From positions 62,001-126,000 of the forward strand of contig NZ_JHBV01000003.1 of NCBI RefSeq assembly GCF_000724545.1: a stretch of 64,000 nucleotides of DNA, in the 5' to 3' direction. Made by a program: the position numbers and the translations under genes. Below the pieces are notes generated by a model. It saw only the letters and a program-made list of their open reading frames with translations, ran no database searches and was not told where the DNA came from. The stretch comes from Aureispira sp. CCB-QB1. GTDB taxonomy: Bacteria; Bacteroidota; Bacteroidia; Chitinophagales; Saprospiraceae. Every line of letters begins with the position of its first letter. Positions within the stretch are counted from its first letter, which is position 1. Positions 18,758 through 27,693 of this stretch are shown here, piece after piece.

Positions 18758-18792
18758 AATTGGTATTTCAAGGTATATAGAATACCAATTCA
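18758..18792. other. Intergenic stem-loop
   Basis: GAATTGGTATT (18758-18768) pairs perfectly with AATACCAATTC (18782-18792). It lies 70 bp past the PorE-like gene. Lacking a T-run on the plus strand, it is only a weak terminator candidate. The rest of the 18689-18987 gap shows nothing else I can name. Confidence 0.4.
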
Positions 18793-18987
18793 TTGCTATC
18801 AATCAATTAAATAGTTCGATCTTACATTTACTTAAGAGAGTTCAATGCTTTTATGTGTTTAGTTATCAGTTGGTTGCTTATATTGCAGGAATTAATTAAC
18901 CTACTTGTAAATAGAAAAACTCCCCCGAACTGCCATCAATTAACACCTACTTTATTTTTAGGTATAACCTGCGTTTAATTCACTTTT

Positions 18988-19308
18988 ATGAAAGATGTTC
19001 AAATAGAGAAGAAAACCTCTTTATCACCAGATCAATTAGAATTTGCAGCTTCGATACTAAAAGCTGTAGCACATCCTATTCGTTTATCTATCTTGCAACT
19101 GTTAGACAATGAGGATAGATTATCCGTTAACGAAATTTGCGAACGAATCAATAGTGAGCAGTCTCTAACCTCACATCATTTGTCCAATATGAAACTGAAA
19201 GGAATTTTAGGAAGCAAGAGAGAAGGACAACGAGTTTATTATTACCTCAAACTACCTGCCTTAAACAATTTGCTATCTTGTTTAGATACTTGTGTTAATT
19301 GTTTCTAG
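18988..19308 (+). CDS. ArsR-family winged-helix transcriptional regulator
   Basis: A 106-residue DNA-binding protein. The ArsR/SmtB fold is visible: LKAVAHPIRLSILQLL (helix 2-3), VNEICERI, then recognition helix SEQSLTSHHLSNMKLKGIL and the wing SKREGQRVYYYLK. The last residues are CLDTCVNCF, three cysteines in a row of short spacings. Some ArsR proteins bind metals or redox signals through such C-terminal cysteines, so a metal- or redox-sensing role is possible. No obvious target operon adjoins it: the next gene encodes an outer-membrane barrel, separated by a terminator at 19340-19376. Confidence 0.88.
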   Translation: MKDVQIEKKTSLSPDQLEFAASILKAVAHPIRLSILQLLDNEDRLSVNEICERINSEQSLTSHHLSNMKLKGILGSKREGQRVYYYLKLPALNNLLSCLDTCVNCF

Positions 19309-19339
19309 TTCCCAAGAATGTAATAAAAATGTTAAAATT

Positions 19340-19376
19340 AAAACGTTGTAAGTGAATGCTTGCAACGTTTTTTTTT
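19340..19376 (+). terminator. Rho-independent terminator after the ArsR gene
   Basis: AAACGTTGTAAG (19341-19352) pairs with CTTGCAACGTTT (19359-19370), one G-U pair, 6-nt loop, followed by a T-run to 19376. Confidence 0.8.
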
Positions 19377-19453
19377 AGACTTGAATTTTTAATTGTATCT
19401 TATAAAGAATTGTCTTATTGGAGGGATAATCTCTACTTTATAAAATAAAAAAT

Positions 19454-20191
19454 ATGCCATTACGGAATTATTGGTTGTGTATACTATTTTTACTTTTTAT
19501 TCATAAATCAGTAGAGGCTCAATTCTATGTGAATATGGAATGTGGTCTGAAATGGGATATTGTCCAAACGTTTGCTTCGCAAGGGGAGTTTAATTTTGTC
19601 AATCGCCCAGATTTTATTGGTGGAGCTCGTTTGGGTTTTGAAATCAATCCTTACCTTGCCTTGGAGATGGGAGTATATGCCCATCAACTGAATAATAACT
19701 ATGCCTATCATTTGGATGGAGTAAGTTGGTTGGACAAAGAGCAATGGTTGCCTGGGCAATTTTTACAATTTCCACTGCGGCTAAAAACGACTATTTTTAC
19801 GATTGACAAAAAACTATCGATTCATCCTTATCTTGGAATTGCGCTCTTGGTGCATCGACACGAAACAGGGCGTTATGAGTGGCGTTTTCAACAGCAAAAA
19901 ATAGAAGATCCTACCAATAGTTCTTCCTTTAAATATGAGTACAATGCTAGTTTCAAATCTAGGTATTTGTTACTTGGTGAAGCGGGGTTGATTGCTCAGT
20001 ATAAAATCACAAGACATTTTAGCATTACTTTGTCGTTGGGTTTTACATTGGGAAGTACTTCTATACATGACTCTTTGGTTTATTGGGAACGAAAAACACC
20101 TGCCTTGGATGATGAAGGCATTCTTAATGCTCAATACAAAGGAGACCAAGTTAGTTTGATGCTAGGAGTTCAATGCTCGTTTAAGAAGTAG
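19454..20191 (+). CDS. Outer-membrane beta-barrel protein (PorT/OMP_b-brl-like)
   Basis: A 245-residue exported protein with signal peptide MPLRNYWLCILFLLFIHKSVEAQ. The mature part alternates hydrophobic and polar residues typical of a small beta-barrel: DFIGGARLGFEINPYLALEMGVYAHQ, QFPLRLKTTIFTIDKKLSIHPYLGIALLV, YLLLGEAGLIAQYKITRHFSITLSLGFTLG and a C-terminal strand SLMLGVQCSFKK. This pattern is common in Bacteroidota outer-membrane barrel families of unknown function. No enzymatic motif is visible. It may share a transcript with the lipoprotein gene 31 bp downstream. Confidence 0.75.
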   Translation: MPLRNYWLCILFLLFIHKSVEAQFYVNMECGLKWDIVQTFASQGEFNFVNRPDFIGGARLGFEINPYLALEMGVYAHQLNNNYAYHLDGVSWLDKEQWLPGQFLQFPLRLKTTIFTIDKKLSIHPYLGIALLVHRHETGRYEWRFQQQKIEDPTNSSSFKYEYNASFKSRYLLLGEAGLIAQYKITRHFSITLSLGFTLGSTSIHDSLVYWERKTPALDDEGILNAQYKGDQVSLMLGVQCSFKK

Positions 20192-20222
20192 TTATTTCTC
20201 CTGTAATATAAATATTGACAAG

Positions 20223-21083
20223 GTGATAAAAACTAAAATAGTAGTCTTAACTTTACTACTTTTTATACTAGAAGGATGTACGCTCAATAAAACTGAAAAT
20301 CTGCCTAATATTTCAGATTTAATTTTCCCTGTAACCAACCAACCTGTTATCATCAAAAACGAAATCAAGAAAACGATTGTTTGTTACAAGGACTCTTTGC
20401 ATAATACCTTGCAAGTTGGATATAATTTATTTGATTCATTAGGAAACGTAATTTATATAAATGCCTCAACTGGGCGTACTCGTTTAAAATATGATTCATT
20501 AGGATTTCTTATAAAGAAAGAATTCATAACAGATTATATAGCCTCTTTTAGCATTAGATATGATTTTTTCCCTAAAGAAAGAAAACTACACCAAATTTGG
20601 TTCAAGACCCAACAATCATTAGAAACAATGGACCCGAGTGAAATGCCGCTTTCAGATACTACTATTTTGATATTCTCATCAGAAAACTTGCTATTATCAG
20701 AAAATGGATATTGGCACGAAGATAAAGAGGTAAAAAGTATTGCTTACAAAAAAGCATATCAGTATGATTCATTGAATAGAGTCAAAAAAATCACAACTTT
20801 ATATTTGAACTTAGAAAAAGATTTTCGTTATATGACAGTTTTACACAACCCTTTTGAAGGAGTAATGCTTTCTTCTAAACCCAAAATTGAAGAAACTTTT
20901 AGGTATCAAGGAAAAAGTAAGCTGATAATTCAAAAGAAAGCTTTGTATACAGATTTAAGTGAGCAAAGGGATAGTTTCATTATAAAGACATTGTATGATG
21001 CAAGAGGCTTGGAAAAAGAAGTATTTAATCTAGTTAATCAATCGAGTCTAAAATATTTCCATGCTACTTCAGTGCTAGAATGA
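20223..21083 (+). CDS. Putative lipoprotein with RHS/YD-like segments
   Basis: A 286-residue protein with a GTG start and a lipoprotein signal (IVVLTLLLFILEGC, Cys near residue 19). The mature region contains LKYDSLGFLIKKE and YQYDSLNRVKKI, spaced strand-turn units resembling single YD/RHS-type repeats, which are often seen in Bacteroidota surface lipoproteins. I cannot assign a function. The gene is 31 bp downstream of the beta-barrel gene, suggesting co-expression, and its stop lies 2 bp from the stop of the convergent membrane-protein gene. Confidence 0.65.
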   Translation: MIKTKIVVLTLLLFILEGCTLNKTENLPNISDLIFPVTNQPVIIKNEIKKTIVCYKDSLHNTLQVGYNLFDSLGNVIYINASTGRTRLKYDSLGFLIKKEFITDYIASFSIRYDFFPKERKLHQIWFKTQQSLETMDPSEMPLSDTTILIFSSENLLLSENGYWHEDKEVKSIAYKKAYQYDSLNRVKKITTLYLNLEKDFRYMTVLHNPFEGVMLSSKPKIEETFRYQGKSKLIIQKKALYTDLSEQRDSFIIKTLYDARGLEKEVFNLVNQSSLKYFHATSVLE

Positions 21084-21085
21084 AA

Positions 21086-22312
21086 CTAAGTATTGATACT
21101 ATAATATTTAATCCCAAGATAGCCTTCCTTTAGGTAAATATTTACTTTATCTCCTTTTTCTATTTTATGAAAAAAAGATTGAAGAACCTCTACTTCTTGA
21201 GGTTTGTTGTAGGTGGACCACGGAGCCAATGTTATATGCTTTGCACTGTCATTGTTTTTCCCTGATCTTTTATTTAATATTTCAACAGGGTATATTTGAG
21301 CTTCAGATTTATCAAAATAAAAATTTAGATAAGCTATGGTTCCATACCCATATCCTAGCATGAGAATAACAGCCAATGATGCACCAAAGTAATCACCAAT
21401 CTTTTTAAACGAAACATCTCTTGCAGAATAAAATATAGGAAAGGTGATAAGTAAGCTTATCACTAAAGCATATATCCAAATAGTAGAAATGTCAAAGATA
21501 TAAAAACCAGTCAAAAGCCAATAGGTGCTGAGCGATATACTTGGATTGATTAATGATTCAAATATGCTTGGGAAATGAGATATTTTATTTTGTTCTTCAT
21601 CTAAACTGAAAAAGCCTTGGTATCTCAGAGAGAAGTACACTAATATGATAGGAATTAAAATGGTTAAAAAAATGCTTATATCTAGCAGAATATAGGGGAT
21701 GGGGAATAGATTTAGACTACCTACAAAGACCAATATGAATAAAATAAATGCAAACCTATTTAGTATTTTCACAAAGTGATTGACAGAAGCTATATTCTCT
21801 TCTTTTTCTATTTTATTTTTTCCATATTTATTATCACTCAAAATTTCTTTTAATTCATCTTCATAAGCTCTTACATAAGTTTCTGTTTCGAGGTTTTTAG
21901 AATAATACGCCAACCATGTATATAGTATTTCAGAATTATCTAAATTAGCAGTTATTGAAATACAAGGAGATTCAGAGTAGTTCTTTATGTAAATATGCAA
22001 ACCATACTGATCTGTTTTATAGTTGTCTACACTTGCAGCTAATATTTTTTTATCTGTGAATAGACTTTTTAAATGAATAAATTGGTCGGTGACAGTTAAT
22101 TTATATTTTAAGGCATTCCAAATATAAGTGATAGCCCATAAAATTAAGATTATCATTATAGAATAGATAAACAAGGTGTCGTTACTATCATCTTTGGTTG
22201 GATTTATAAAACCATGATAAAATAAAAAACTAAAGATGATGCTGGGCATAACCATAACACTTATGATATGTTTCTTTGTTATTCTAAGTTCTGAAAGAGT
22301 GTTTTTTTTCAT
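21086..22312 (-). CDS. Multi-pass membrane protein with a PH-like cytoplasmic segment, unknown function
   Basis: I do not recognise this 408-residue protein. Two hydrophobic helices near the N-terminus (VMVMPSIIFSFLFYHG and LFIYSIMIILILWAITYIW) are followed by about 110 soluble residues. Their strand-rich pattern, with KLTVTDQFIHLKSLFTDKKILAA, resembles bacterial PH-like domains. Then come at least seven more membrane segments (residues about 190-340) and a basic C-terminal tail of about 65 residues. The domain resemblance is only by eye. It is convergent with the lipoprotein gene and has no evident operon partner. Confidence 0.6.
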   Translation of the reverse strand: MKKNTLSELRITKKHIISVMVMPSIIFSFLFYHGFINPTKDDSNDTLFIYSIMIILILWAITYIWNALKYKLTVTDQFIHLKSLFTDKKILAASVDNYKTDQYGLHIYIKNYSESPCISITANLDNSEILYTWLAYYSKNLETETYVRAYEDELKEILSDNKYGKNKIEKEENIASVNHFVKILNRFAFILFILVFVGSLNLFPIPYILLDISIFLTILIPIILVYFSLRYQGFFSLDEEQNKISHFPSIFESLINPSISLSTYWLLTGFYIFDISTIWIYALVISLLITFPIFYSARDVSFKKIGDYFGASLAVILMLGYGYGTIAYLNFYFDKSEAQIYPVEILNKRSGKNNDSAKHITLAPWSTYNKPQEVEVLQSFFHKIEKGDKVNIYLKEGYLGIKYYSINT

Positions 22313-22561
22313 GAAGGGTTAGGTTTAAAAATGAATAGTGTTAGAAATGATTATTTAATAAACCGTTTGGTGTCATTAGAAAGTTCCTTTTAAGACTGCT
22401 AGAAGGGGAAGCAAGTTATATTATGGTTATACACAACCACAAAAGCCACTGCTCTAGGATTTCATTCAATCCATTGTCAAAAAATCAGATTTTTTTATTA
22501 ATTTAAACTGTTTTCTGTTTTTGCAGTTATACTAGTGACTATTTTACTAAAAAAATCCTCA

Positions 22562-24169
22562 ATGACAATACCAAACCTGCGTCTGAAATTCTATGTTGTT
22601 TCGATCTTATCCATTGCGATGGTCCTATTGTTGGCACAATTTTACACACCAAAAGCTTTATGGGCATTCGCCGTACTTGCCCCACTTATACTAATGGGCT
22701 TGTATGATGTTTTTCAGAAAGAACATGCTATTCGACGAAATTACCCTATATTAGGACGTTTGAGGTATGTAATGGAATCCTTTCGACCAGCTATACAACA
22801 ATACTTTGTAGAAAATGATTTAAATGGAAAGCCATTTAGTCGCCGTCGCCGTTCTTTAGTTTATCAACGTGCCAAGGAGGTCAATGAGAACGTACCTTTT
22901 GGAACTCAGATTGATGTTTACGAAGAAGGGTACGAATGGATGGTGCATTCAGCTTACCCGTTGGATCCCTCCAAAATGAATCGACATCCTAAAGTTCGAG
23001 TAGGAGGGGCCGATTGTCAACATCCCTACGATTTAAGTTTGTACAATATTTCTGCTATGAGTTATGGTTCTTTGAGTGCTAATGCTGTAATGGCAATGAA
23101 CAAAGGAGCTAAAAAAGGTGGATTTGCACACAATACAGGAGAAGGCGGAGTTAGCCCTTATCACAAGCAAGGTGGCGACTTGATATGGCAGTTAGGAACA
23201 GGGTACTTTGGTGCTCGTGCCGAAGATGGTTCTTTTGATGCCGAAAAGTATAAAAAAACGGTTGCCTACGAATCTATCAAAATGATAGAACTAAAATTAT
23301 CTCAAGGAGCAAAGCCTGGAAAAGGTGGTATCTTGCCTGCTATTAAAAACTCAAAAGAAATTGCAAAAATTCGTGGTGTAGAGCCTCATCAAGATGTTAT
23401 TTCGCCAGCTTACCACAAAGCTTTTAGCAGCCCTGAAGGGTTGATGCATTTTATCAAAAAATTGAGAGATTTATCAGGAGGGAAGCCCGTTGGTTTTAAA
23501 CTTTGCATAGGAAGCGAACAAGAGTTTTATGATATGTGCAAAGCGATGATAAAGACTAATATTTATCCCGATTTTATTACCATTGATGGAGGCGAAGGAG
23601 GAACAGGAGCTGCTCCTGTCGAGTTTTCCGACTCTTTGGGAATGCCTATGAAAGAAGGATTGTCATTTGCCATTGATACATTGAGAGGCTTTAATCTAAA
23701 AAAAGACATTAGAGTTATCGCTGCTGGTAGAATTACTTCAGCATTTGACATGGTCAAAGTATTAGCAATGGGAGCAGATGCTTGTTACAGTGCTCGAGCT
23801 ATGATGATGGCGGTGGGATGTATCCAAGCATTGGAGTGCCATTCGAATCAGTGTCCTACTGGTGTCGCTACGCAGGACAAAGAGTTAATGAAAGGTTTGC
23901 ATGTTGATGATAAGAGTGAACGTGTTTATCATTTCCATAAAAAAACATTGTACGCTTTTGTGGATATGATGGCTGCTGCGGGCATTGCAGAACCAGCAAA
24001 AATCAAACGTAAGCATATATTTAGACGAACAACCGTTGGTTTGGTTCGCCGATACGATCAATTGTATCCCAATATCCCTGTTGGTTGTTGTTTGAATACA
24101 GAGGAAATTCCTGATTTGTTTAAACGAGAGATGTTGATGTTATTAGGAGATACAGAAGAGGACGAATAA
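22562..24169 (+). CDS. FMN-binding glutamate synthase-like protein (GOGAT central domain)
   Basis: A 535-residue protein when started at the ATG at 22562; a GTG at 22535 adds nine residues. Two N-terminal membrane helices (FYVVSILSIAMVLLLAQFY and LWAFAVLAPLILMGLY) precede the glutamate synthase FMN domain. Conserved blocks are YNISAMSYGSLSANAVMAMNKGAK, NTGEGGVSPYH, KPGKGGILPA, TIDGGEGGTGAAP and CHSNQCPTGVATQ, the last with the Fe-S-type cysteine region. The glutaminase domain and the small NADPH subunit are missing. Such stand-alone proteins are common, and their reaction and partner are not established. It is followed 12 bp later by a secreted hypothetical protein gene and may share its transcript. 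Confidence 0.9.
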   Translation: MTIPNLRLKFYVVSILSIAMVLLLAQFYTPKALWAFAVLAPLILMGLYDVFQKEHAIRRNYPILGRLRYVMESFRPAIQQYFVENDLNGKPFSRRRRSLVYQRAKEVNENVPFGTQIDVYEEGYEWMVHSAYPLDPSKMNRHPKVRVGGADCQHPYDLSLYNISAMSYGSLSANAVMAMNKGAKKGGFAHNTGEGGVSPYHKQGGDLIWQLGTGYFGARAEDGSFDAEKYKKTVAYESIKMIELKLSQGAKPGKGGILPAIKNSKEIAKIRGVEPHQDVISPAYHKAFSSPEGLMHFIKKLRDLSGGKPVGFKLCIGSEQEFYDMCKAMIKTNIYPDFITIDGGEGGTGAAPVEFSDSLGMPMKEGLSFAIDTLRGFNLKKDIRVIAAGRITSAFDMVKVLAMGADACYSARAMMMAVGCIQALECHSNQCPTGVATQDKELMKGLHVDDKSERVYHFHKKTLYAFVDMMAAAGIAEPAKIKRKHIFRRTTVGLVRRYDQLYPNIPVGCCLNTEEIPDLFKREMLMLLGDTEEDE

Positions 24170-24181
24170 GAGGTTAATAAT

Positions 24182-24934
24182 ATGAATCGAATAGGTTTTG
24201 TACTAATTGTAATATTGTTTGCAATACTTGATTTGCAGGCACAAATAGATTTTGGACAAGTTGAGCAGCAAATTTTAGATACTTATAGAATTCTAAAAAA
24301 GGCGAACTTAGAACAAAACCCAGAGCGTCAACAAATTTTTAGTGAGAAACTAAAAAGTCAATTGATGTATGTTTTGTTGCAAGAAGGGAGTTATTATTAT
24401 CCTTTTTTGCGATTAAAACAGTTGATCAAAATAGTCGAATCTCCCGATAAGAGAATTCGTGTTTTTAGTTGGGATGCATTCTGTTTAGGTAATGGCAGAA
24501 CAGTCTGTTCCATTGCTCAGTTTAGAGGAGCTCGAAATGAGTCTTATTTCCATGTTTTGTCCGATGGAAAGGAAAGGGAGAGAGATTATAAGGATGTTTT
24601 TATTCAAGAAATTTATTTGTTAGACACTCCTTCTAATGATTTGTATTATCTATTCTTGGGAAAAGGCAGCCATGGCGTTGGGCAAGAACACACGACACTT
24701 CGCATTTTTTCTCTTGAACACAATCAACTCTTAGAATGTGCTCATTGCTTTGATAGTAAAACATCTTACTGGAGTGTCGAGGGGTCCACTCAATATCCCG
24801 TCGAATTAACTTACAATGCTCGCAGAAAGCAAATACATTATTACCAGCCTACATTTAATTTTAAAACGGGAGCAAGAGAAAAAGGATTGCACCATCAATT
24901 GTTTTGGAAAAATGGGGCATTTAGAAGCTATTAA
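24182..24934 (+). CDS. Secreted protein of unknown function
   Basis: The 250-residue protein has a signal peptide (MNRIGFVLIVILFAILDLQAQ). The mature part includes a helical QVEQQILDTYRILKKANLEQNPERQQIFSEKL segment and then strand-rich blocks such as RIRVFSWDAFCLGNGRTVCSIAQFRG and YYLFLGKGSHGVGQEHTTLRIF. I recognise no named domain and no catalytic motif. The gene starts 12 bp after the glutamate synthase-like gene and probably belongs to the same transcript. Its periplasmic location makes direct cooperation with that enzyme uncertain. Confidence 0.65.
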   Translation: MNRIGFVLIVILFAILDLQAQIDFGQVEQQILDTYRILKKANLEQNPERQQIFSEKLKSQLMYVLLQEGSYYYPFLRLKQLIKIVESPDKRIRVFSWDAFCLGNGRTVCSIAQFRGARNESYFHVLSDGKERERDYKDVFIQEIYLLDTPSNDLYYLFLGKGSHGVGQEHTTLRIFSLEHNQLLECAHCFDSKTSYWSVEGSTQYPVELTYNARRKQIHYYQPTFNFKTGAREKGLHHQLFWKNGAFRSY

Positions 24935-24970
24935 ATATAATTCTGTTTATCGTTAGAGTTGCTGAGAATA

Positions 24971-25744
24971 TTACATCTTATCAAGAATATGATTGATGTG
25001 TTGACTTACTTCAGCAGCTTTGTTAAAAACCATCAAATGACTACCCCCTTCGATTGCTATAAGGGGTGGTTGAATGCGTTTGAAGGCAAAAGTTTTGTCT
25101 TTTGTGCCGTGAATATGAGCAATTGGGGTGGTTATATCTTTTGATTCCCAAGCGATAATTTGGGAAGTTGCCCAGCGGAAATAATAACTACTGTGTTGCT
25201 GTGCTGCATGGAGAAACATAGCTTGTGCCTCTTGACTTTGGTAACCATGTTTTTTGCCCCAAGATTTGAAGCTGTTAACGACCATTTTTTGAGTTACTAA
25301 TTGGTGTAGAGGAAAAGTACGCATCCAAAAATTCATTCCTGCATCTTTTTCTTTTTTTGCTTTAATACTTGAAATCAAAATAATTTGATCTGTTGTTATA
25401 ATTTTTGAAATTTCTTGCATCAACACACCTCCGAAGGAATGTCCAATTAAGACAAGTTTGTTGTCTCCTTTAAGCTGGATGCCTTCTGACATTCTCAAAG
25501 CATAGGACTCTAATGATTCTTTCTTTTTTGGTTCTAACCATTTGAGATGATGAATGTCATCTGAATGAATTGTTAAATGTTTAAAAACATTTGGGTCTAA
25601 GCCCAATCCAGATAATAGATAGACCGTTGTTTTTTTCTCTTGTACTGGCATTGTTTGGGAATTTATAAAACTAGCTTTACTTTTAAGTGTTATGAAGAAA
25701 CATAACAAGAATAAATTAAAAAAGATAGTTTTACTGTTTATCAT
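24971..25744 (-). CDS. Secreted alpha/beta hydrolase
   Basis: A 257-residue protein with an N-terminal signal (MINSKTIFFNLFLLCFFITLKSKA). The alpha/beta-hydrolase fold is indicated by the early strand TVYLLSGLGLDPNVF and the nucleophile elbow LIGHSFGGVLMQ near residues 101-112. The acid follows IAHIHGTKDKTF near 210, and the catalytic His lies in GGSHLMV near 235. A lipase or esterase activity is the family default; the substrate is unknown. The gene converges on the secreted-protein gene at 24182-24934. Confidence 0.78.
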   Translation of the reverse strand: MINSKTIFFNLFLLCFFITLKSKASFINSQTMPVQEKKTTVYLLSGLGLDPNVFKHLTIHSDDIHHLKWLEPKKKESLESYALRMSEGIQLKGDNKLVLIGHSFGGVLMQEISKIITTDQIILISSIKAKKEKDAGMNFWMRTFPLHQLVTQKMVVNSFKSWGKKHGYQSQEAQAMFLHAAQQHSSYYFRWATSQIIAWESKDITTPIAHIHGTKDKTFAFKRIQPPLIAIEGGSHLMVFNKAAEVSQHINHILDKM

Positions 25745-25853
25745 TCTAAGTCAGTGGTCAAAAAAAATAATATTAAAGAATAAGATGGTTGTAGCGATGC
25801 TGCTACTGTATGGTATTTATTATTTTTGAAGATTACTCATTTTAAATTAACAA

Positions 25854-26444
25854 ATGCAAATCGAAATCGTTCCCCATAATCCTTATTGGAAATTAATTTA
25901 CCAAAAAGAAGAACAAAGGATACTAAGAGCTTTAAAGGTAGCAAATATATCGTCTAAAATAGCCCACATTGGAAGTACTTCTGTTCCTGAGTTGTCTGCT
26001 AAGCCAACGATAGATATTTTATTAGGTTTAGCCAAAGAGGCAACACTAGATGATTGCATTCCTGTTTTTAAGAAATTGGGGTATATATATGTCTCCAAAT
26101 ATAATGGAATTATGCCATTTCGTCGTTTTTTTATTAAGATCAAATCAAAGAATCCTTTACAAAAATGGTCTCAAAAAGAGATTGGTACTGAAGATAAGAT
26201 GCCCTTGCGTCAAACTTATGATCGAGTGTTTCATGTCCACATAGTACATGAAGACACTAATTTTTATGCACGGCACATAGCCTTTAGAAATCATTTGAGA
26301 AAGCAGGTTGAAGATAGACAAGCCTACGAAGCATTGAAACTGCATTTAGGGGCTTTGAACTGGGAATCGGAAAATGATTATGCTCAAGCTAAATCAGGGT
26401 TTATCAACACTATTATGAAATCGTTGGGGTTTGAAAATACCTAA
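25854..26444 (+). CDS. GrpB family protein
   Basis: A 196-residue GrpB/UPF0157 protein. The signature IAHIGSTSVPELSAKPTIDILLGL (residues 38-61, split here as HIGSTSVPELSAKPTIDI) is diagnostic and contains the GS-TS and D-I-D-like motif of the nucleotidyltransferase superfamily. HIVHEDTNFYARHIAFRNHLR near 125-145 is the other typical block. The family includes CoaE-fused forms, but its reaction is not firmly established. It stands alone; downstream lies a dispersed-repeat copy. Confidence 0.86.
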   Translation: MQIEIVPHNPYWKLIYQKEEQRILRALKVANISSKIAHIGSTSVPELSAKPTIDILLGLAKEATLDDCIPVFKKLGYIYVSKYNGIMPFRRFFIKIKSKNPLQKWSQKEIGTEDKMPLRQTYDRVFHVHIVHEDTNFYARHIAFRNHLRKQVEDRQAYEALKLHLGALNWESENDYAQAKSGFINTIMKSLGFENT

Positions 26445-26523
26445 AGATGAATAATTGATTGGGATTCGTGAACGATTTGTACTATGGTTATTGTTGTAAT
26501 AATTTAATGAGAATTATAGGCTG

Positions 26524-26669
26524 TAGTACTTCGTGGCTTTTTTAGCTTTTTTGTAAAAAACTAAAAAAGCATCTTTGCATCAGTTTGATTATCAATTCTT
26601 TAAGAAATCAAGCGACGAAAGTGTACTCTATTGATAATCAAACTGATGCGATTTTTCCACGAAGCAATG
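26524..26669. mobile_element. Dispersed inverted-repeat element, copy B (MITE-like, clean target duplication)
   Basis: The 146-bp element is bounded on both sides by AGGCTG (26518-26523 and 26670-26675). Ends are ACTTCGTGG (26528) and CCACGAAGC (26657-26665). Inside lie a terminator-like hairpin, GCTTTTTTAG pairing with CTAAAAAAGC (about 26537-26570), and a perfect 20-bp inner palindrome built on GTTTGATTATCAAT and ATTGATAATCAAAC (about 26578-26645). It has no reading frame. Confidence 0.8.
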
Positions 26670-26705
26670 AGGCTGGGGAGAACCATAAAAAATAAAATAA
26701 CAAGG

Positions 26706-27624
26706 ATGAATCGTTTAAAGTTGGCAAAAAAAATCCTTAAAAGGACTTTCGATTGGAGATGCTTTTGGTGAAAGCTTTTTTGGTGAAAGGGCGTTTGTAT
26801 TATCTAAAATAGCGCAACGAGAAATTCCGACAACAACTTGGGAGTTTACTGATGATACCGTAATGGCAATTGCTATTGTTGAGCAGTTGAAACGGCACGA
26901 ATCGATTGTACCCAACGAGTTGATTCAGTTGTTTGTAGAAAATCATGATAAAGATCCAAATCGAGGATATGGAGCTACCGCTAGGCGAATTTTACGAGAA
27001 GTAGGCGAAGGGGGAGATTGGCGTAAAATCACAACGGTTGTATTTGATGGAATGGGGTCTATGGGAAATGGAGCAGCTATGCATGTAGCTCCAATTGGTG
27101 CTTACTACTATGATGATTTTGAGAAGATAAAAATGCTAACTTTTGATGCATCAAAAGTCACGCATGCTAACATAGAAGCAAAAACAGGAGCATTAGCTGT
27201 AGCGTTAGGAGCTGCTTTAGCAACTCAAATCAAGTTGCATCAAATATCCTTAAATCCTCATGAATTTATAAATCGGATTCTAGCTCATTTGCCTGATACA
27301 GACACGCGCTCCAAAATTAAGAAAAGTTTATCCGTGCCTTATTCTTATCATATAGATACGGTAAAAACTATATTAGGTAATGGCAGCAAGATTATGACGC
27401 AAGATACGGTTCCTTTTACAATTTGGTGTGCTGCACATAATTTAGAGCATTTTGAGAATGCTTTGTGGAAGGCTGTTTCTATTTTGGGAGATCGAGATAC
27501 CATAGGGGCAATTGTAGGAAGTATTACCATTTTATCCTCAAAAGAAGAAAATATTCCTAAAAAGTGGGTGCGTGCAGTGGAGGATTTTGAGACTAGTATT
27601 TTTTGGAACGGTCAAAATGAATAG
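26706..27624 (+). CDS. ADP-ribosylglycohydrolase family protein with an apparent +1 frameshift near the start
   Basis: The uninterrupted frame starts at the ATG at 26863 (254 codons including the stop), but the conserved N-terminus lies upstream. Reading the frame that joins it backwards gives LKGLSIGDAFGE and WEFTDDTVMAIAI, the GLAIGDALG and DDT metal-binding motifs of the family. No ATG, GTG or TTG opens this upstream frame. The ATG at 26706 (MNRLKLAKK) is in another frame and meets a stop after 21 codons. Removing one A from the A8 run at 26726-26733 would fuse the two into a normal N-terminus. The C-terminal half has GNGAAMHVAPIGAY and GDRDTIGAIVG (usual GDTDT). The family removes ADP-ribose from proteins or small molecules. 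Frameshift, slippage or sequencing error are all possible. Confidence 0.8.
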
Positions 27625-27661
27625 CAAAAACGACTTCGTGATCTACAGGAAGTCGTTTTTG
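27625..27661 (+). terminator. Rho-independent terminator after the ADP-ribosylglycohydrolase gene
   Basis: AAAAACGACTTC (27626-27637) pairs with GAAGTCGTTTTT (27649-27660), a perfect 12-bp stem with an 11-nt loop and T-run. It lies between convergent genes and can also serve the minus-strand gene. Confidence 0.85.
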
Positions 27662-27693
27662 TTAAAGTATTCTAACTTGGAAGTTGTTTGAAA

